The notes under the pieces were generated by a model. The model was not told the DNA's origin, did not search any database, and was given only the letters and a program-made list of their open reading frames with translations. A program made the position numbers and the translations under genes. Shown here in pieces: positions 1 to 7,377 of a stretch of DNA of 19,527 bases. Positions within the stretch are counted from its first letter, which is position 1, and each line of letters begins with the position of its first letter. The DNA comes from JABMPJ01 sp964345005 (lineage in GTDB: Bacteria > Verrucomicrobiota > Kiritimatiellia > UBA8416 > JABMPJ01): contig CAYFPQ010000060.1 of the NCBI GenBank assembly GCA_964345005.1, positions 1-19,527 on the forward strand, in the 5' to 3' direction.

Positions 1-1152
1 CGCGCGACGGTCCAGGCGCGACTGTCCGACGTGGAATTCGTGGACGACCACAAAGCTCGTCGCGAGTTCTGGGCCTACTACCGGCTCTCCCGCAAGGCAT
101 ACGCGCAACAGCGCCTGCAGGCCCGCTCCGCGGCGCTTGCGAAAGCCGATGCCGCCCGCCGGAGCGCTGTTTCCGGGGTGGAGACCGTCCGTGGGCACCT
201 GGCGGCACTGGCACACCTGGCGCCGTTCGTGGGTGAACCGGAACCGGAGAACTGGCAGGGGGGGAGTGTGTTGGGCGAGATCGAGACCAGCCGGGCGGCG
301 ATAAGTGCTCTGTTGGCATCGACCGGGCTCGTCGCCGATCGGCGGGCCCTGTATGGCCTCGCCGGTGAAGGATTGGGAGAACCCGTAACCGTGGCGACGC
401 GGGATATCTCCGGTGATGCGCCCCTGGCGGGGATGCCGATTCGCTTCGAGCTGGGGGAGTCCGGGGCCGATGCGGGGCGTGTCTACACGGACGAGAACGG
501 CCGGGCTGAGTGGCATGCCACCGCCGTACCTTCGACACCCGGCAAACATCTTCTGAGGGTGACGATCGACATGGCCCGCCTCCTTCCGGACTCCTCGCCG
601 GTTGCGGCGGCGTTGATCGACCAATTTGCAGTTCCCGAGCTGACGCTGCCGATCGAGATATTCGATCCTTCCGGGAAAGAGGCCTACCTGTGGCACGGTG
701 TGTTCGGCGGCCGGACGATTCACGTCATGTCGGCCTATCGCGATGGGACCTCATCCCGTGAGTGGTTCAAGATGCGGGATGAGATCGCGACTCATGTCCA
801 GCGCCATGGTGGAAAGTTGGCTTCGTCGATGCCGGGCGCGGACAAGGCGGTTGAGCTATCGTCCAGGGCAACTGACGCGCTCCATGCGATCGGCGCCGAA
901 AGCGGCGACATTGCGGTGATTGCGGTGGCCGACGGCCGCCTTAACCGCCGCGCGGGCACAATGGGCGAGGCCGTGTCGTTCTCGGGGACGATCCGCACCG
1001 CTGTGACGCTGGGGGATCGAGTGCTGTTCACTGACGCTTACCAGGGCGCCGGCGGATTCAATCCGATGGGCGAAGCGATGTGCATGGATGTACTTGGTTT
1101 GCACGCGATCAAGCGATGGAAAGCGCGTTTCATGGAGCAGATGAAGGAGTAG
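1..1152 (+). CDS. LPP20-like envelope protein with Ig-like domain, 5' partial
   Basis: The reading frame is open to the first base of the window, so the true start is upstream; the first in-frame start visible is GTG at 31. The N-terminal part has the look of LPP20-type lipoprotein domains: a phrase like FWAYYRLSRKAYAQQ followed by a long Ala/Arg-rich helix. The middle (about nt 370-640) resembles a bacterial Ig-like domain, with APLAGMPIRFELG and then YTDENGRAEW. The last third (nt 660-1150) is another alpha/beta domain I do not recognise. The signal peptide or lipobox, if any, would lie outside the window. The next gene starts 8 bases after the stop, so the two are probably co-transcribed. 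A role in the periplasm or outer membrane is inferred from the fold resemblance and the neighbour; no enzymatic motif is visible. Confidence 0.6.
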   Translation, partial: RATVQARLSDVEFVDDHKARREFWAYYRLSRKAYAQQRLQARSAALAKADAARRSAVSGVETVRGHLAALAHLAPFVGEPEPENWQGGSVLGEIETSRAAISALLASTGLVADRRALYGLAGEGLGEPVTVATRDISGDAPLAGMPIRFELGESGADAGRVYTDENGRAEWHATAVPSTPGKHLLRVTIDMARLLPDSSPVAAALIDQFAVPELTLPIEIFDPSGKEAYLWHGVFGGRTIHVMSAYRDGTSSREWFKMRDEIATHVQRHGGKLASSMPGADKAVELSSRATDALHAIGAESGDIAVIAVADGRLNRRAGTMGEAVSFSGTIRTAVTLGDRVLFTDAYQGAGGFNPMGEAMCMDVLGLHAIKRWKARFMEQMKE

Positions 1153-1160
1153 GCACTGTG

Positions 1161-2267
1161 ATGATGCTCGGAAAACGGTCCGTTCTATTGATAGCGGTCA
1201 GTTTCCTGGTTGCGCAGATGGCCGGCGCCGCTCTGTCGGACCTGCGTGGAGAGCAGGTTGCGGCCGTCGTGTTGGCTCAGACTGCGAAGGCCACACCGCN
1301 NNNNNNNNNGAGCATCCTGGTGGACAACGGGTACATGGTTTTGGACCGTCGCAAGGCCGATGAGTTGAAGGACGCCAACAAGCGTTTGCAGGACCCCACC
1401 GCGTTCATTACGGCCGAGGATTTTGTCGAGATGGCCGAGAAGTTCAAGATCCATGCGTTGGTGGTCATTTATCTCCCCGCCGACGCGCGTCCCGGCCTGG
1501 CCGACTACTTCACTGCAACGGCGCAGGCGGATGTACGTGTTATCGATGAAGCGAGCGCCAAGGTTCAGGCCTTCAATACCAAACCCATGGGAACACGCGG
1601 CATGGCGCCATCACAGGGGCTGACTGAGAATAGCGCCCTTCTCAACGCCGTCTACCGCGCTGTGGATGCCGCCTGCGAAAGAATGGCGCTGGAACTGAGT
1701 GACCGCACGCGGCTTCGTTCGGTCCGTTTGACATTGGGTCCACCGATAAAGCTATCGCAGAAGCTCGACGGCAAACCGGATAATGACCGGGCCCTCCACA
1801 AGCTGGCCCAGCTCGAGAAGGCGAAGTGGCGGACGGAAGAGGCTACCGCGACGGCTCGTTCGCCTGACGGCGCACTGGCGGCCATTGCCGGCTATATTCG
1901 TGATACGGACCACCACCGCCGGCCTCCTCGTCTCTACGGTTCACGCGTACACGTGGTCGACCCGGGCACTCGTGAGACTGTACACCAGTTCGAGTGTAGC
2001 CCGGTGGAGAAGAAAGGACGTGACGAACGGGGCACCAAGCAGGTGTTGGACGTTGCGTTTCTTTCGAGCTGGCGCTACCTCGCCGCCGTGACGGGAAACC
2101 ATCTTCATCTCTGGGACACAGAAACGGGGGTCGAGGCCGCGAAGCTTCCCCTGCAGAAGCGGCTCAAGAAGGCGCGGCTCACGTTCGTCAGAGGTACATC
2201 CGGGTTGATTGTCGCCGTGGGATACGGCAAGCATGTTGTCGGATACCCGGTTGTCAGGGATCGTTGA
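1161..2267 (+). CDS. Secreted CsgG/LpoB-like protein with C-terminal WD40-like segment (contains assembly gap)
   Basis: I chose the ATG at 1161 because it begins a clean signal peptide (MMLGKRSVLLIAVSFLVAQ, cut near AGA). GTG at 1158 is an alternative that is better spaced from the AAGGAG at 1144-1149. After the ten-N gap at 1300-1309 the frame continues with GYMVLDRRKADEL, a helix, KIHALVVIYLPAD and later ADVRVIDEASAKVQAF. This is the layout of the CsgG/LpoB/FlgT nucleotide-independent alpha/beta fold used by periplasmic and outer-membrane assembly factors. Near the end, VLDVAFLSSWRYLAAV followed by HLHLWDTETG looks like one WD40-type blade. The frame is kept across the gap as drawn, but ten Ns are usually a placeholder, so residues around 45-50 are uncertain. 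Function is not known; association with the upstream LPP20-like protein is inferred from the 8-base spacing. Confidence 0.65.
   Translation: MMLGKRSVLLIAVSFLVAQMAGAALSDLRGEQVAAVVLAQTAKATPXXXXSILVDNGYMVLDRRKADELKDANKRLQDPTAFITAEDFVEMAEKFKIHALVVIYLPADARPGLADYFTATAQADVRVIDEASAKVQAFNTKPMGTRGMAPSQGLTENSALLNAVYRAVDAACERMALELSDRTRLRSVRLTLGPPIKLSQKLDGKPDNDRALHKLAQLEKAKWRTEEATATARSPDGALAAIAGYIRDTDHHRRPPRLYGSRVHVVDPGTRETVHQFECSPVEKKGRDERGTKQVLDVAFLSSWRYLAAVTGNHLHLWDTETGVEAAKLPLQKRLKKARLTFVRGTSGLIVAVGYGKHVVGYPVVRDR
1300..1309. other. Assembly gap (10 N)
   Basis: Ten consecutive Ns inside the CsgG-like gene. The reading frame happens to remain open through it, but the true missing length is unknown. Confidence 0.95.
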
Positions 2268-2326
2268 GAGGCGGGAGATGACAAACAGGTCCGGTGAGGG
2301 CCACAAAGAAAGGAAGGAGTCCAGGC

Positions 2327-2809
2327 ATGAAACGATGGATCATTGCCATCCTATGCTTATGCATGATGGCAGGAGTAGCCTCGGCGGGAACCGAGGCGGG
2401 CGACGTCGAAATGAGTATCGCTTTGTCGGCCAGCAAACCAAAGGATGGGGATACCTCCACGACGGCACTTGCACTGATCGGACTGTTCGTAACCAGTTCG
2501 GTTCAGCTCTCGGGGCAGGCGTTTCTCTTCTCTGATGCCGATGGCAACATCTTTGGCTTTGCGGGTGCGGGTGTCGATATCCACATGTTCCCCAGTGCCA
2601 ACGTTGTGCCCTACATCGGGGTCAGCGCCACCACGGATGTGGGCGAGGATGCCGAGGGGGATACCTATGCCGACGTCCATGCGGGACTGAAGATGTTCAT
2701 GGGTGAGAACACATCCCTGAACGCTTCTATTCGCTACCAGGCGTTGGTTGACGAGTTCCAGGATGACTATACCCTCCAGGGACTTGTGGGTGTCTCGTTC
2801 TACCTCTAG
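2327..2809 (+). CDS. Small outer-membrane beta-barrel-like protein
   Basis: This gene encodes 160 residues. The ATG at 2327 is preferred over the more upstream GTG at 2294 because a strong AAGGAAGGAG site (2310-2319) sits 7 bases before it and because it starts a textbook signal peptide: MKRWIIAILCLCMMAGVASA, likely cut after ASA. The mature part alternates polar and hydrophobic residues in short strands (VQLSGQAFLF, IFGFAGAGVDIHMF, VVPYIGVSATTDVG, ADVHAGLKMFMG, TSLNASIRYQALV). It ends with GLVGVSFYL, whose aromatic end resembles the C-terminal beta-signal recognised by the BAM complex. About eight strands fit, as in small OmpW/OmpX-like barrels. No specific family is recognised. It follows the CsgG-like gene by 59 bases and may be in the same transcript. 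Confidence 0.7.
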   Translation: MKRWIIAILCLCMMAGVASAGTEAGDVEMSIALSASKPKDGDTSTTALALIGLFVTSSVQLSGQAFLFSDADGNIFGFAGAGVDIHMFPSANVVPYIGVSATTDVGEDAEGDTYADVHAGLKMFMGENTSLNASIRYQALVDEFQDDYTLQGLVGVSFYL

Positions 2810-2846
2810 CCCGGTCATGGGGCTCGAGGTAAACGAATTGAGCACT

Positions 2847-2874
2847 TGCGTTGATGGAAGGAAAAGCGTATAGC
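2847..2874 (+). promoter_or_regulatory. Possible promoter of the riboflavin operon (weak)
   Basis: TTGCGT (2847-2852), 16 bases, then TATAGC (2869-2874). Each box matches only part of the sigma-70 consensus. The position, about 20 bases before the riboswitch aptamer, is what makes it plausible. Confidence 0.3.
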
Positions 2875-2888
2875 GTTACGCAAATAAC

Positions 2889-3032
2889 GGAATCTTCAGG
2901 GCAGGGCGATCTCCGGGAGACCGGAGAGATTCCCGACCGGCGGTAACAGCCCGCGAGTCCTAAGCCTTTATGGGTGGCGGACAGACACAGTGCAATTCTG
3001 TGGCCGACAGTACAGTCTGGATGGGAGAAGAT
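2889..3032 (+). promoter_or_regulatory. FMN riboswitch (RFN element)
   Basis: All conserved blocks of the RFN aptamer appear in order: TCTTCAGGGCAGGG at 2893-2906, TTCCCGACCGGCGGTAACAG from about 2930, then AGCCCGCGAGTCC, a variable hairpin, GCCGACAGTACAGTCTGG and ATGGGAGAAGA ending near 3032. P1 forms between the first TCTTC and the last GAAGA. It is directly followed by an intrinsic terminator and then by ribBA, so by family knowledge FMN binding should stop transcription of the riboflavin genes. Confidence 0.97.
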
Positions 3033-3056
3033 GATCGACGCTGACGTACACTTGTA

Positions 3057-3093
3057 CGCCCGGGGTGATCTCTTTCTCCCCGGGCGTTTTTTT
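3057..3093 (+). terminator. Intrinsic terminator of the FMN riboswitch
   Basis: A perfect 9-bp stem (CGCCCGGGG at 3057-3065 with CCCCGGGCG at 3078-3086), a 12-base loop and seven Ts at 3087-3093. It lies 25 bases after the aptamer and upstream of ribBA, as expected for the expression platform. A small GTACA/TGTAC inverted repeat just 5' of the stem (about 3046-3057) could take part in an alternative fold. Confidence 0.9.
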
Positions 3094-3106
3094 GTGCGAA
3101 GGGAAA

Positions 3107-3210
3107 ATGGCCACGAAAGAGCGCAGAGAGCGCAAGAAGAGACTGTCGGGCGATAGCCCGTAGTCACAGGTGGTCTTCTTTGCGCTCCTTGTGTTCTTTC
3201 GCGGCTAATT
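3107..3210. repeat. Imperfect inverted repeat between riboswitch terminator and ribBA
   Basis: The left arm (about 3107-3141) and right arm (about 3172-3210) are near reverse complements built on the core GCCACGAAAGAGCGCAGAG / CTTTGCGCTCCTTGTGTTCT. The centre carries a short CGGGCGATAGCCCG hairpin (about 3147-3160). The GCCGCGAAAGAACGCAAAG type of core resembles a dispersed intergenic repeat that I recall from other bacterial genomes; this copy is 25 bases before the ribBA start and would be transcribed as leader RNA. Confidence 0.75.
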
Positions 3211-3235
3211 GAACACGAGTGTAGGTGACTGAATA

Positions 3236-4354
3236 ATGAGCCAGAGCGAAACGATTTTCGATCCGATTGAGGATGTGTTGGACGACTTCCGCGCGGGGAA
3301 GTTGGTTGTCGTGACGGACGATGCCAATCGTGAGAACGAGGGCGATCTTATCTGCGCGGCCGACGGTGTCAGCGACGAGGCCATTAACTTCATGGCAACA
3401 CATGGGCGTGGGCTAATCTGCGTGGCTCTGACATCCGGACGGATTCAGGACCTGTGCCTTTCCCGCATGACCATGCGGGGTCGGGGTGATGCGTTTAATA
3501 CGGCCTTCATGGAGTCGGTCGATGCGGCCCACGGTATCACAACGGGCATCAGCGCGCATGATCGGGCTGAAACTGTGCGCGTGCTGGTGGAGGAGAGCAG
3601 TGCGAGCGGCGATTTGGTCAGCCCGGGTCATACTTTTCCACTGCAGGCCATGGATGGTGGTGTGCTCAACCGGGCGGGGCATACCGAGGCCGCGGTTGAT
3701 CTGGCGCGACTGGCGGGGCTGAAGCCCGCCGGCGTAATCTGTGAGATAATGAACGAAGATGGCTCAATGGCTCGCCGCGACTTCGTCCGCGAAGTCGGTA
3801 TGCCGACACGGCACGGAGAGTTCCAGCTTAAGCTGTTCCACTCGCAGGTGGACGACGATCATCACGTGGCCCTTGTCATGGGAGATATCACGCCTGACGA
3901 GCCGGTGCTTGTGCGCGTTCACAGTGAGTGTCTGACGGGCGATGTCTTTCATTCCCTGCGCTGCGACTGCGGTAGTCAGCTCGAAGAGGCGATGTGCATG
4001 ATCGAGGAGGAAGGGCGTGGCGTCATTCTCTACATGCGACAGGAGGGGCGAGGCATCGGACTTGCCAACAAGATCCACGCCTATGCATTGCAGGAGACGG
4101 GCATGGATACGGTTGAGGCCAACGAGAAGCTTGGTTTCCATGCCGATCTGCGCGAGTACGGGATCGGGGCGCAGATTCTGTCCGAACTGGGTGCGCGGCG
4201 CTTGCGTCTCATCACGAACAACCCCGGTAAGGTCGTGGGCCTCAAAGGTCACGGTCTCGAGATCGTCGAGCGCGTCCCGATCATCGTGGGACACCATGAG
4301 CATAACCAACGGTATCTGAGTACGAAGAAGGAGAAGATGGGGCATCTCCTGTAG
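3236..4354 (+). CDS. ribBA: Bifunctional 3,4-dihydroxy-2-butanone-4-phosphate synthase / GTP cyclohydrolase II
   Basis: This is the entry enzyme of riboflavin synthesis. The N-terminal domain (about 10-205) makes dihydroxybutanone phosphate from ribulose 5-phosphate. It shows DDANRENEGDL (28-38), ITTGISAHDRA (101-111), SPGHTFPL (129-136) and GHTEAAVDL (148-156). The C-terminal domain (about 206-372) opens GTP; it has zinc-type cysteines C232, C243 and C245 in SECLTGDVFHSLRCDCGSQ, then RQEGRGIGLANKI (268-280) and the LGFHADLREYGIGAQIL stretch near 299-315. The length of 372 is slightly short of the usual 400 or so because the tail is short. Start ATG 3236 has only a weak site (AGGTG, 3223-3227). 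It is the first gene after the FMN riboswitch. Confidence 0.97.
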   Translation: MSQSETIFDPIEDVLDDFRAGKLVVVTDDANRENEGDLICAADGVSDEAINFMATHGRGLICVALTSGRIQDLCLSRMTMRGRGDAFNTAFMESVDAAHGITTGISAHDRAETVRVLVEESSASGDLVSPGHTFPLQAMDGGVLNRAGHTEAAVDLARLAGLKPAGVICEIMNEDGSMARRDFVREVGMPTRHGEFQLKLFHSQVDDDHHVALVMGDITPDEPVLVRVHSECLTGDVFHSLRCDCGSQLEEAMCMIEEEGRGVILYMRQEGRGIGLANKIHAYALQETGMDTVEANEKLGFHADLREYGIGAQILSELGARRLRLITNNPGKVVGLKGHGLEIVERVPIIVGHHEHNQRYLSTKKEKMGHLL

Positions 4355-4412
4355 GTAAGGGGATGGATTGGTGGGAGATGGCGCGCTGCTGTAGGCGTGT
4401 GGACACCATCGA

Positions 4413-4475
4413 AATCGAAATCGGGATCGAAATCGCAATCGATTCCGATGACCGATTTCGAGCCCGATTTCGATT
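4413..4475. repeat. Inverted repeat of GAAATCG units between ribBA and ribH
   Basis: The arms at 4413-4435 and 4453-4475 are 23 bases each and pair with one mismatch (AATCGAAATCGGG...TCGAAATCG). The left side is also a tandem of ATCGAAATCG-like units from 4408. There is no T-tract, so it is not a standard terminator. It sits in the 175-base gap inside the rib operon and would form a strong RNA hairpin between ribBA and ribH. Confidence 0.85.
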
Positions 4476-4529
4476 GTTTGGACTGATGTGTTGAGAACTG
4501 TCGAATGTACGGAAGACAAGGAGGGAAAC

Positions 4530-4997
4530 ATGGCTGTTAAGGAAATATCAGCGAAACTGCTGGCAGAGGGACTTCGGTTCACGATTGTCATTAGCCGATT
4601 CAACGACTTTCTGACCAAGGAGTTGCTGGGTGGAGCGATTGATTGTCTGGTGCGCCACGGTGCAGCCGACGAGTCGGTCACGGTAGTCTGGGTGCCGGGC
4701 GCGAACGAGCTGCCGATGGTGGCCGACCGTGTAGCCGCGGCCAAGGATACGGATGCGGTTATCGCACTGGGTGCCGTGGTGCAGGGCGCTACGCCGCACG
4801 CCGACCTGATCAACGCACAGGTTTCGCGATCGCTGGCGCGTTCCGGCATCGATCACGGGGTTCCGGTGTTGAACGGTGTCGTGTGCGCGGGCAACCTGGA
4901 GCAGGCGATCGAGCGTTGCGGCACCAAGGCGGGCAACAAAGGCTGGGCAGTGGCACAGGCGGCTATCGAGATGGCCAACGTCTGCAAGCAGCTCTAG
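4530..4997 (+). CDS. ribH: 6,7-dimethyl-8-ribityllumazine synthase
   Basis: RibH condenses the pyrimidine product of RibD with dihydroxybutanone phosphate. The gene encodes 155 residues, the normal length. The ATG at 4530 is chosen over 4488 because AAGGAGGG (4518-4525) lies just upstream and MAVKEI fits the family start. Motifs seen: SRFN (22-25), VPGANELP (55-62), LGAVVQGATPH (80-90) with the catalytic His90, and QAIERCGTKAGNKG (125-138). Odd points: N59 and N115 stand where most family members have an aromatic residue (VPGAFE and FGVLT). The nusB gene follows 12 bases downstream. Confidence 0.95.
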   Translation: MAVKEISAKLLAEGLRFTIVISRFNDFLTKELLGGAIDCLVRHGAADESVTVVWVPGANELPMVADRVAAAKDTDAVIALGAVVQGATPHADLINAQVSRSLARSGIDHGVPVLNGVVCAGNLEQAIERCGTKAGNKGWAVAQAAIEMANVCKQL

Positions 4998-5009
4998 CGG
5001 GAGATAGCC

Positions 5010-5441
5010 GTGGGTAAGACGCGACGCGACTCGCGGGAGTGGGCAGTTCAGCTCCTGTTTCAGATGGACCTCAACCCGCCGGAGGACATGCGCCCCGTAC
5101 TGGCCCATTTCTGGGCCAACGTGGAGGCGGAGGACACGGCGCGTGAGTACACCGAACGCATTGTGCGCGGTGTGATGAGCCGTCGCGGCGAGCTGGATGA
5201 AACCATTGCTGGCGCGCTGGAGCACTGGGACATGGAGCGCCTGGCGGTGATCGATCGTAACGTGATCCGTGTGGCGGTCTACGAGATGCTGCACTGTATG
5301 GATGTGCCCCCCGTCGTGTCGATCAACGAGGCGGTCGACATTGCAAAGTACTTTGGCACCGCTGAGTCGGGTCGCTTTGTGAACGGGGTCCTGGATCGCA
5401 TCTGTAAGGGACTGGAACGTCCCAGCCGTACGGCTGAGTAG
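5010..5441 (+). CDS. nusB: Transcription antitermination factor NusB
   Basis: NusB is a small all-helical RNA-binding protein that acts with NusE (S10) in rRNA antitermination. The gene encodes 143 residues from GTG 5010, with GGGAG at 4999-5003. Family marks are SREWAVQLLFQMDL (8-21), IDRNVIRVAVYEML near 79-92, the VSINEAVDIAKYFG stretch and the closing GRFVNGVLDRI. The ribH-nusB order is common in bacteria, and the gaps here (12 bases before, 3 after) indicate that it is translated from the riboflavin operon and therefore also falls under FMN control. Confidence 0.96.
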   Translation: MGKTRRDSREWAVQLLFQMDLNPPEDMRPVLAHFWANVEAEDTAREYTERIVRGVMSRRGELDETIAGALEHWDMERLAVIDRNVIRVAVYEMLHCMDVPPVVSINEAVDIAKYFGTAESGRFVNGVLDRICKGLERPSRTAE

Positions 5442-5444
5442 ACC

Positions 5445-6539
5445 ATGCGTTCTGACGAACAGTGGATGAGCGAGGCTATTGCGCTGGCGAAGCGTGGGGT
5501 GGGCCATACGCGTCCGAATCCTCCCGTAGGCTGCGTGATCGTTCGGAACGGCAGGCGAGTCGGCCAGGGCTACCACCGCGCGGCCGGGAAACCGCACGCC
5601 GAAATCGAAGCGCTACGTGACGCCGGCGACAAGGCAAACGGCGCTGATGTCTACGTAACCCTCGAGCCATGTTCCACCACCGGGCGTACGGGTCCCTGCA
5701 CAGAGGCGTTGATCGATGCAGGTGTACGGCGCGTTGTGGTGGGCGTACGGGATCCGAACCCACGCCACGCAGGCCGGGGCCTGCGCAAGTTGCGGGTGGC
5801 TGGTGTCGACGTAGATTGTGGCGTCTGTCGAAAGGAGGCTGCTGGGTTGATCGAACCATTTGCCATGTGGGTGACGCGAGGGCGGCCTTGGATCACGCTC
5901 AAGCTTGCGACCTCCCTGGATGGTGCCATCGCGGATCGCGAAGGCCGTTCGCGCTGGATATCGGGTTCGGCAGCCGGACATTGGGTGGACCGCCTCCGGA
6001 ATGAAGTGGACGCGATCATGGTAGGCTCTGGCACAGCGCTGGAAGATGATCCTGGTCTTATACCGCGAAACAGACGGCATCCCACGGCGCACCGGGTCGT
6101 GGTTGACTCTCGCGGGCGACTCCCGGCTACGGCGAAGGTGTTGAACGACAAGTGGAGTGGTCTGTCGGTCGTCGCCACAGGGCAGGAGACATCGCAGCGG
6201 AAGCTGGAGGCGTGGCAGAGGAACGGTGCCTCCGTGTGGCGGCTGCGTGAGAAGGGCGGACACGTTTCGCTCAAGGCACTGGCCAGCCGCATGGGGCGTG
6301 AAGGATGGCTGAACGTCTTTTGTGAGGGCGGTGGCGGCCTGGCAACCGCGCTTCTGCGGGAAGAGCTGGTGGATGAGTTGGTGATGATCGTTGCGCCAGT
6401 GGTCATTGGCGGAGCATCGGCGACGCCCGCTTTCGGAGAGGCTGGATGGCTGTTGCGGCAGGCGCCGCGTTTCAAGCGGGTCGAGCAGCGCGAGTTGGGT
6501 GATGACATGTTCCTGCGGCTGCGACCGGAGTATGCATGA
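5445..6539 (+). CDS. ribD: Diaminohydroxyphosphoribosylaminopyrimidine deaminase / 5-amino-6-(5-phosphoribosylamino)uracil reductase
   Basis: RibD carries out the second and third steps of the pyrimidine branch. It has 364 residues, the usual size. The deaminase domain (1-145) has zinc ligands in PHAEIEAL (H51, E53) and LEPCSTTGRTGPC (C76, C85). The reductase domain (147-364) shows RPWITLKLATSLDGAIAD, the SRWISG segment, DAIMVGSGTALEDDPGL and FCEGGGGLATALL. The second cysteine motif is TGPC rather than the commoner TPPC. ATG 5445 is 3 bases past the nusB stop with no clear ribosome site, suggesting translational coupling. Its TGA overlaps the ribE start. Confidence 0.96.
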   Translation: MRSDEQWMSEAIALAKRGVGHTRPNPPVGCVIVRNGRRVGQGYHRAAGKPHAEIEALRDAGDKANGADVYVTLEPCSTTGRTGPCTEALIDAGVRRVVVGVRDPNPRHAGRGLRKLRVAGVDVDCGVCRKEAAGLIEPFAMWVTRGRPWITLKLATSLDGAIADREGRSRWISGSAAGHWVDRLRNEVDAIMVGSGTALEDDPGLIPRNRRHPTAHRVVVDSRGRLPATAKVLNDKWSGLSVVATGQETSQRKLEAWQRNGASVWRLREKGGHVSLKALASRMGREGWLNVFCEGGGGLATALLREELVDELVMIVAPVVIGGASATPAFGEAGWLLRQAPRFKRVEQRELGDDMFLRLRPEYA

Positions 6540-7271
6540 TGTTTACGGGGCTGATAGAACAGGTAGGAGAGATCGACGGCGGGCTGCATACTGGTGAGTC
6601 GCGACGGCTGACGATCAGGCACGCGCCCTGGGACGGTGAGGGCCTGAAGCCGGGAGATAGCGTGGCCGTCAATGGAGCCTGCCTGACCGCGGAGACCGTC
6701 GCGCCCGACCACTTTGTCTAGACAAAGNNNNNNNNNNNNNNNNNNNNNNNNNNNNNNNNNNNNNNNNNNNNNNNNNNNNNNNNNNNNNNNNNNNNNNNNN
6801 NNNNNNNNNNNNNNNNNNNNNNNNNNNNNGTCGCGGACGTCACTGGCCGATAAGGCCGCAGGTGCGTCCGTGAATCTTGAGCGTGCAATGGCGGCCGATG
6901 CCCGTTTCGGAGGACACATGGTGCAGGGCCACGTCGACGGGCTTGGTCACATACTCGCCATACGCCAGAGCGGCGGCGACCGGATTGTGAAGGTCGAGTG
7001 TCCGAAAGAGCTGATGTCGGGAGTTGTTGAGAAGGGGTCGATCGCCCTCGATGGTATCAGTTTGACTGTGGTTGGCGTGGGAGATGATTGGTTTGAGGTC
7101 CATATCATCCCGCACACCTGGGACCACACCGCCTTACGAGACCTCGGGCCCGGTAGCCCGATCAATATCGAGACCGATATCGTCGGCAAATACGTCCAGC
7201 GCTACCTGGAGTCCTCCGGCGGATCCCTTACGGAGGAGAAGCTGCGGACCGCTGGGAGTTGGGGCGCGTAG
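6539..7271 (+). CDS. ribE: Riboflavin synthase alpha chain, interrupted by an assembly gap
   Basis: This is the last step of the pathway: dismutation of two lumazines to riboflavin. Translation from ATG 6539 (or 6536, overlapping the ribD stop) gives MFTGLIEQVGEI, then GDSVAVNGACLTAETV. After the N-run, in another frame, SRTSLADKAAGASVNLERAM, FGGHMVQGHVDGLGHI and a second lumazine-binding repeat with GSIALDGISLTVVGVG follow. The in-frame TAG at 6719-6721 lies in a palindrome at the contig edge and is probably an assembly artefact. The family needs only about 8 residues between DHFV and SRTSL, so the 102 Ns overstate the gap. I read this as one intact gene in the organism. Confidence 0.88.
6728..6829. 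other. Assembly gap (102 N)
   Basis: An N-run inside ribE. Comparison with the conserved family layout suggests that only a few tens of bases are truly missing. The left flank ends in a perfect 16-base palindrome (6712-6727). Confidence 0.95.
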
Positions 7272-7299
7272 ACCAGGCCGCCTTGTTCGGCGGGGGCTG

Positions 7300-7377
7300 C
7301 GGCTCGCTGGGACAGCTCGCCCTACCTTATTGCCGGCGCATCAACGGCGAGGTAGGGCGAGCTGTCCCAGCGAGCCG
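7300..7377. repeat. Palindromic intergenic repeat, family A copy 1
   Basis: Two perfect 27-base arms, 7300-7326 and 7351-7377, separated by 24 bases. The right arm begins GGTAGGGCGAGCTGTCCCAG and ends CGAGCCG. There is no T-tract. It lies downstream of ribE, before the zinc-ribbon gene. A diverged second copy is at 13418-13493. Confidence 0.93.

Noticed and set aside
2974..3156. Plus-strand open frame of 60 codons after the outer-membrane gene
   Set aside because: It runs through the FMN riboswitch and its terminator, so the bases are explained by RNA structure.
3764..4849. Minus-strand open frame of 361 codons
   Set aside because: It lies opposite ribBA and ribH and crosses the AAATCG repeat; no family resemblance.
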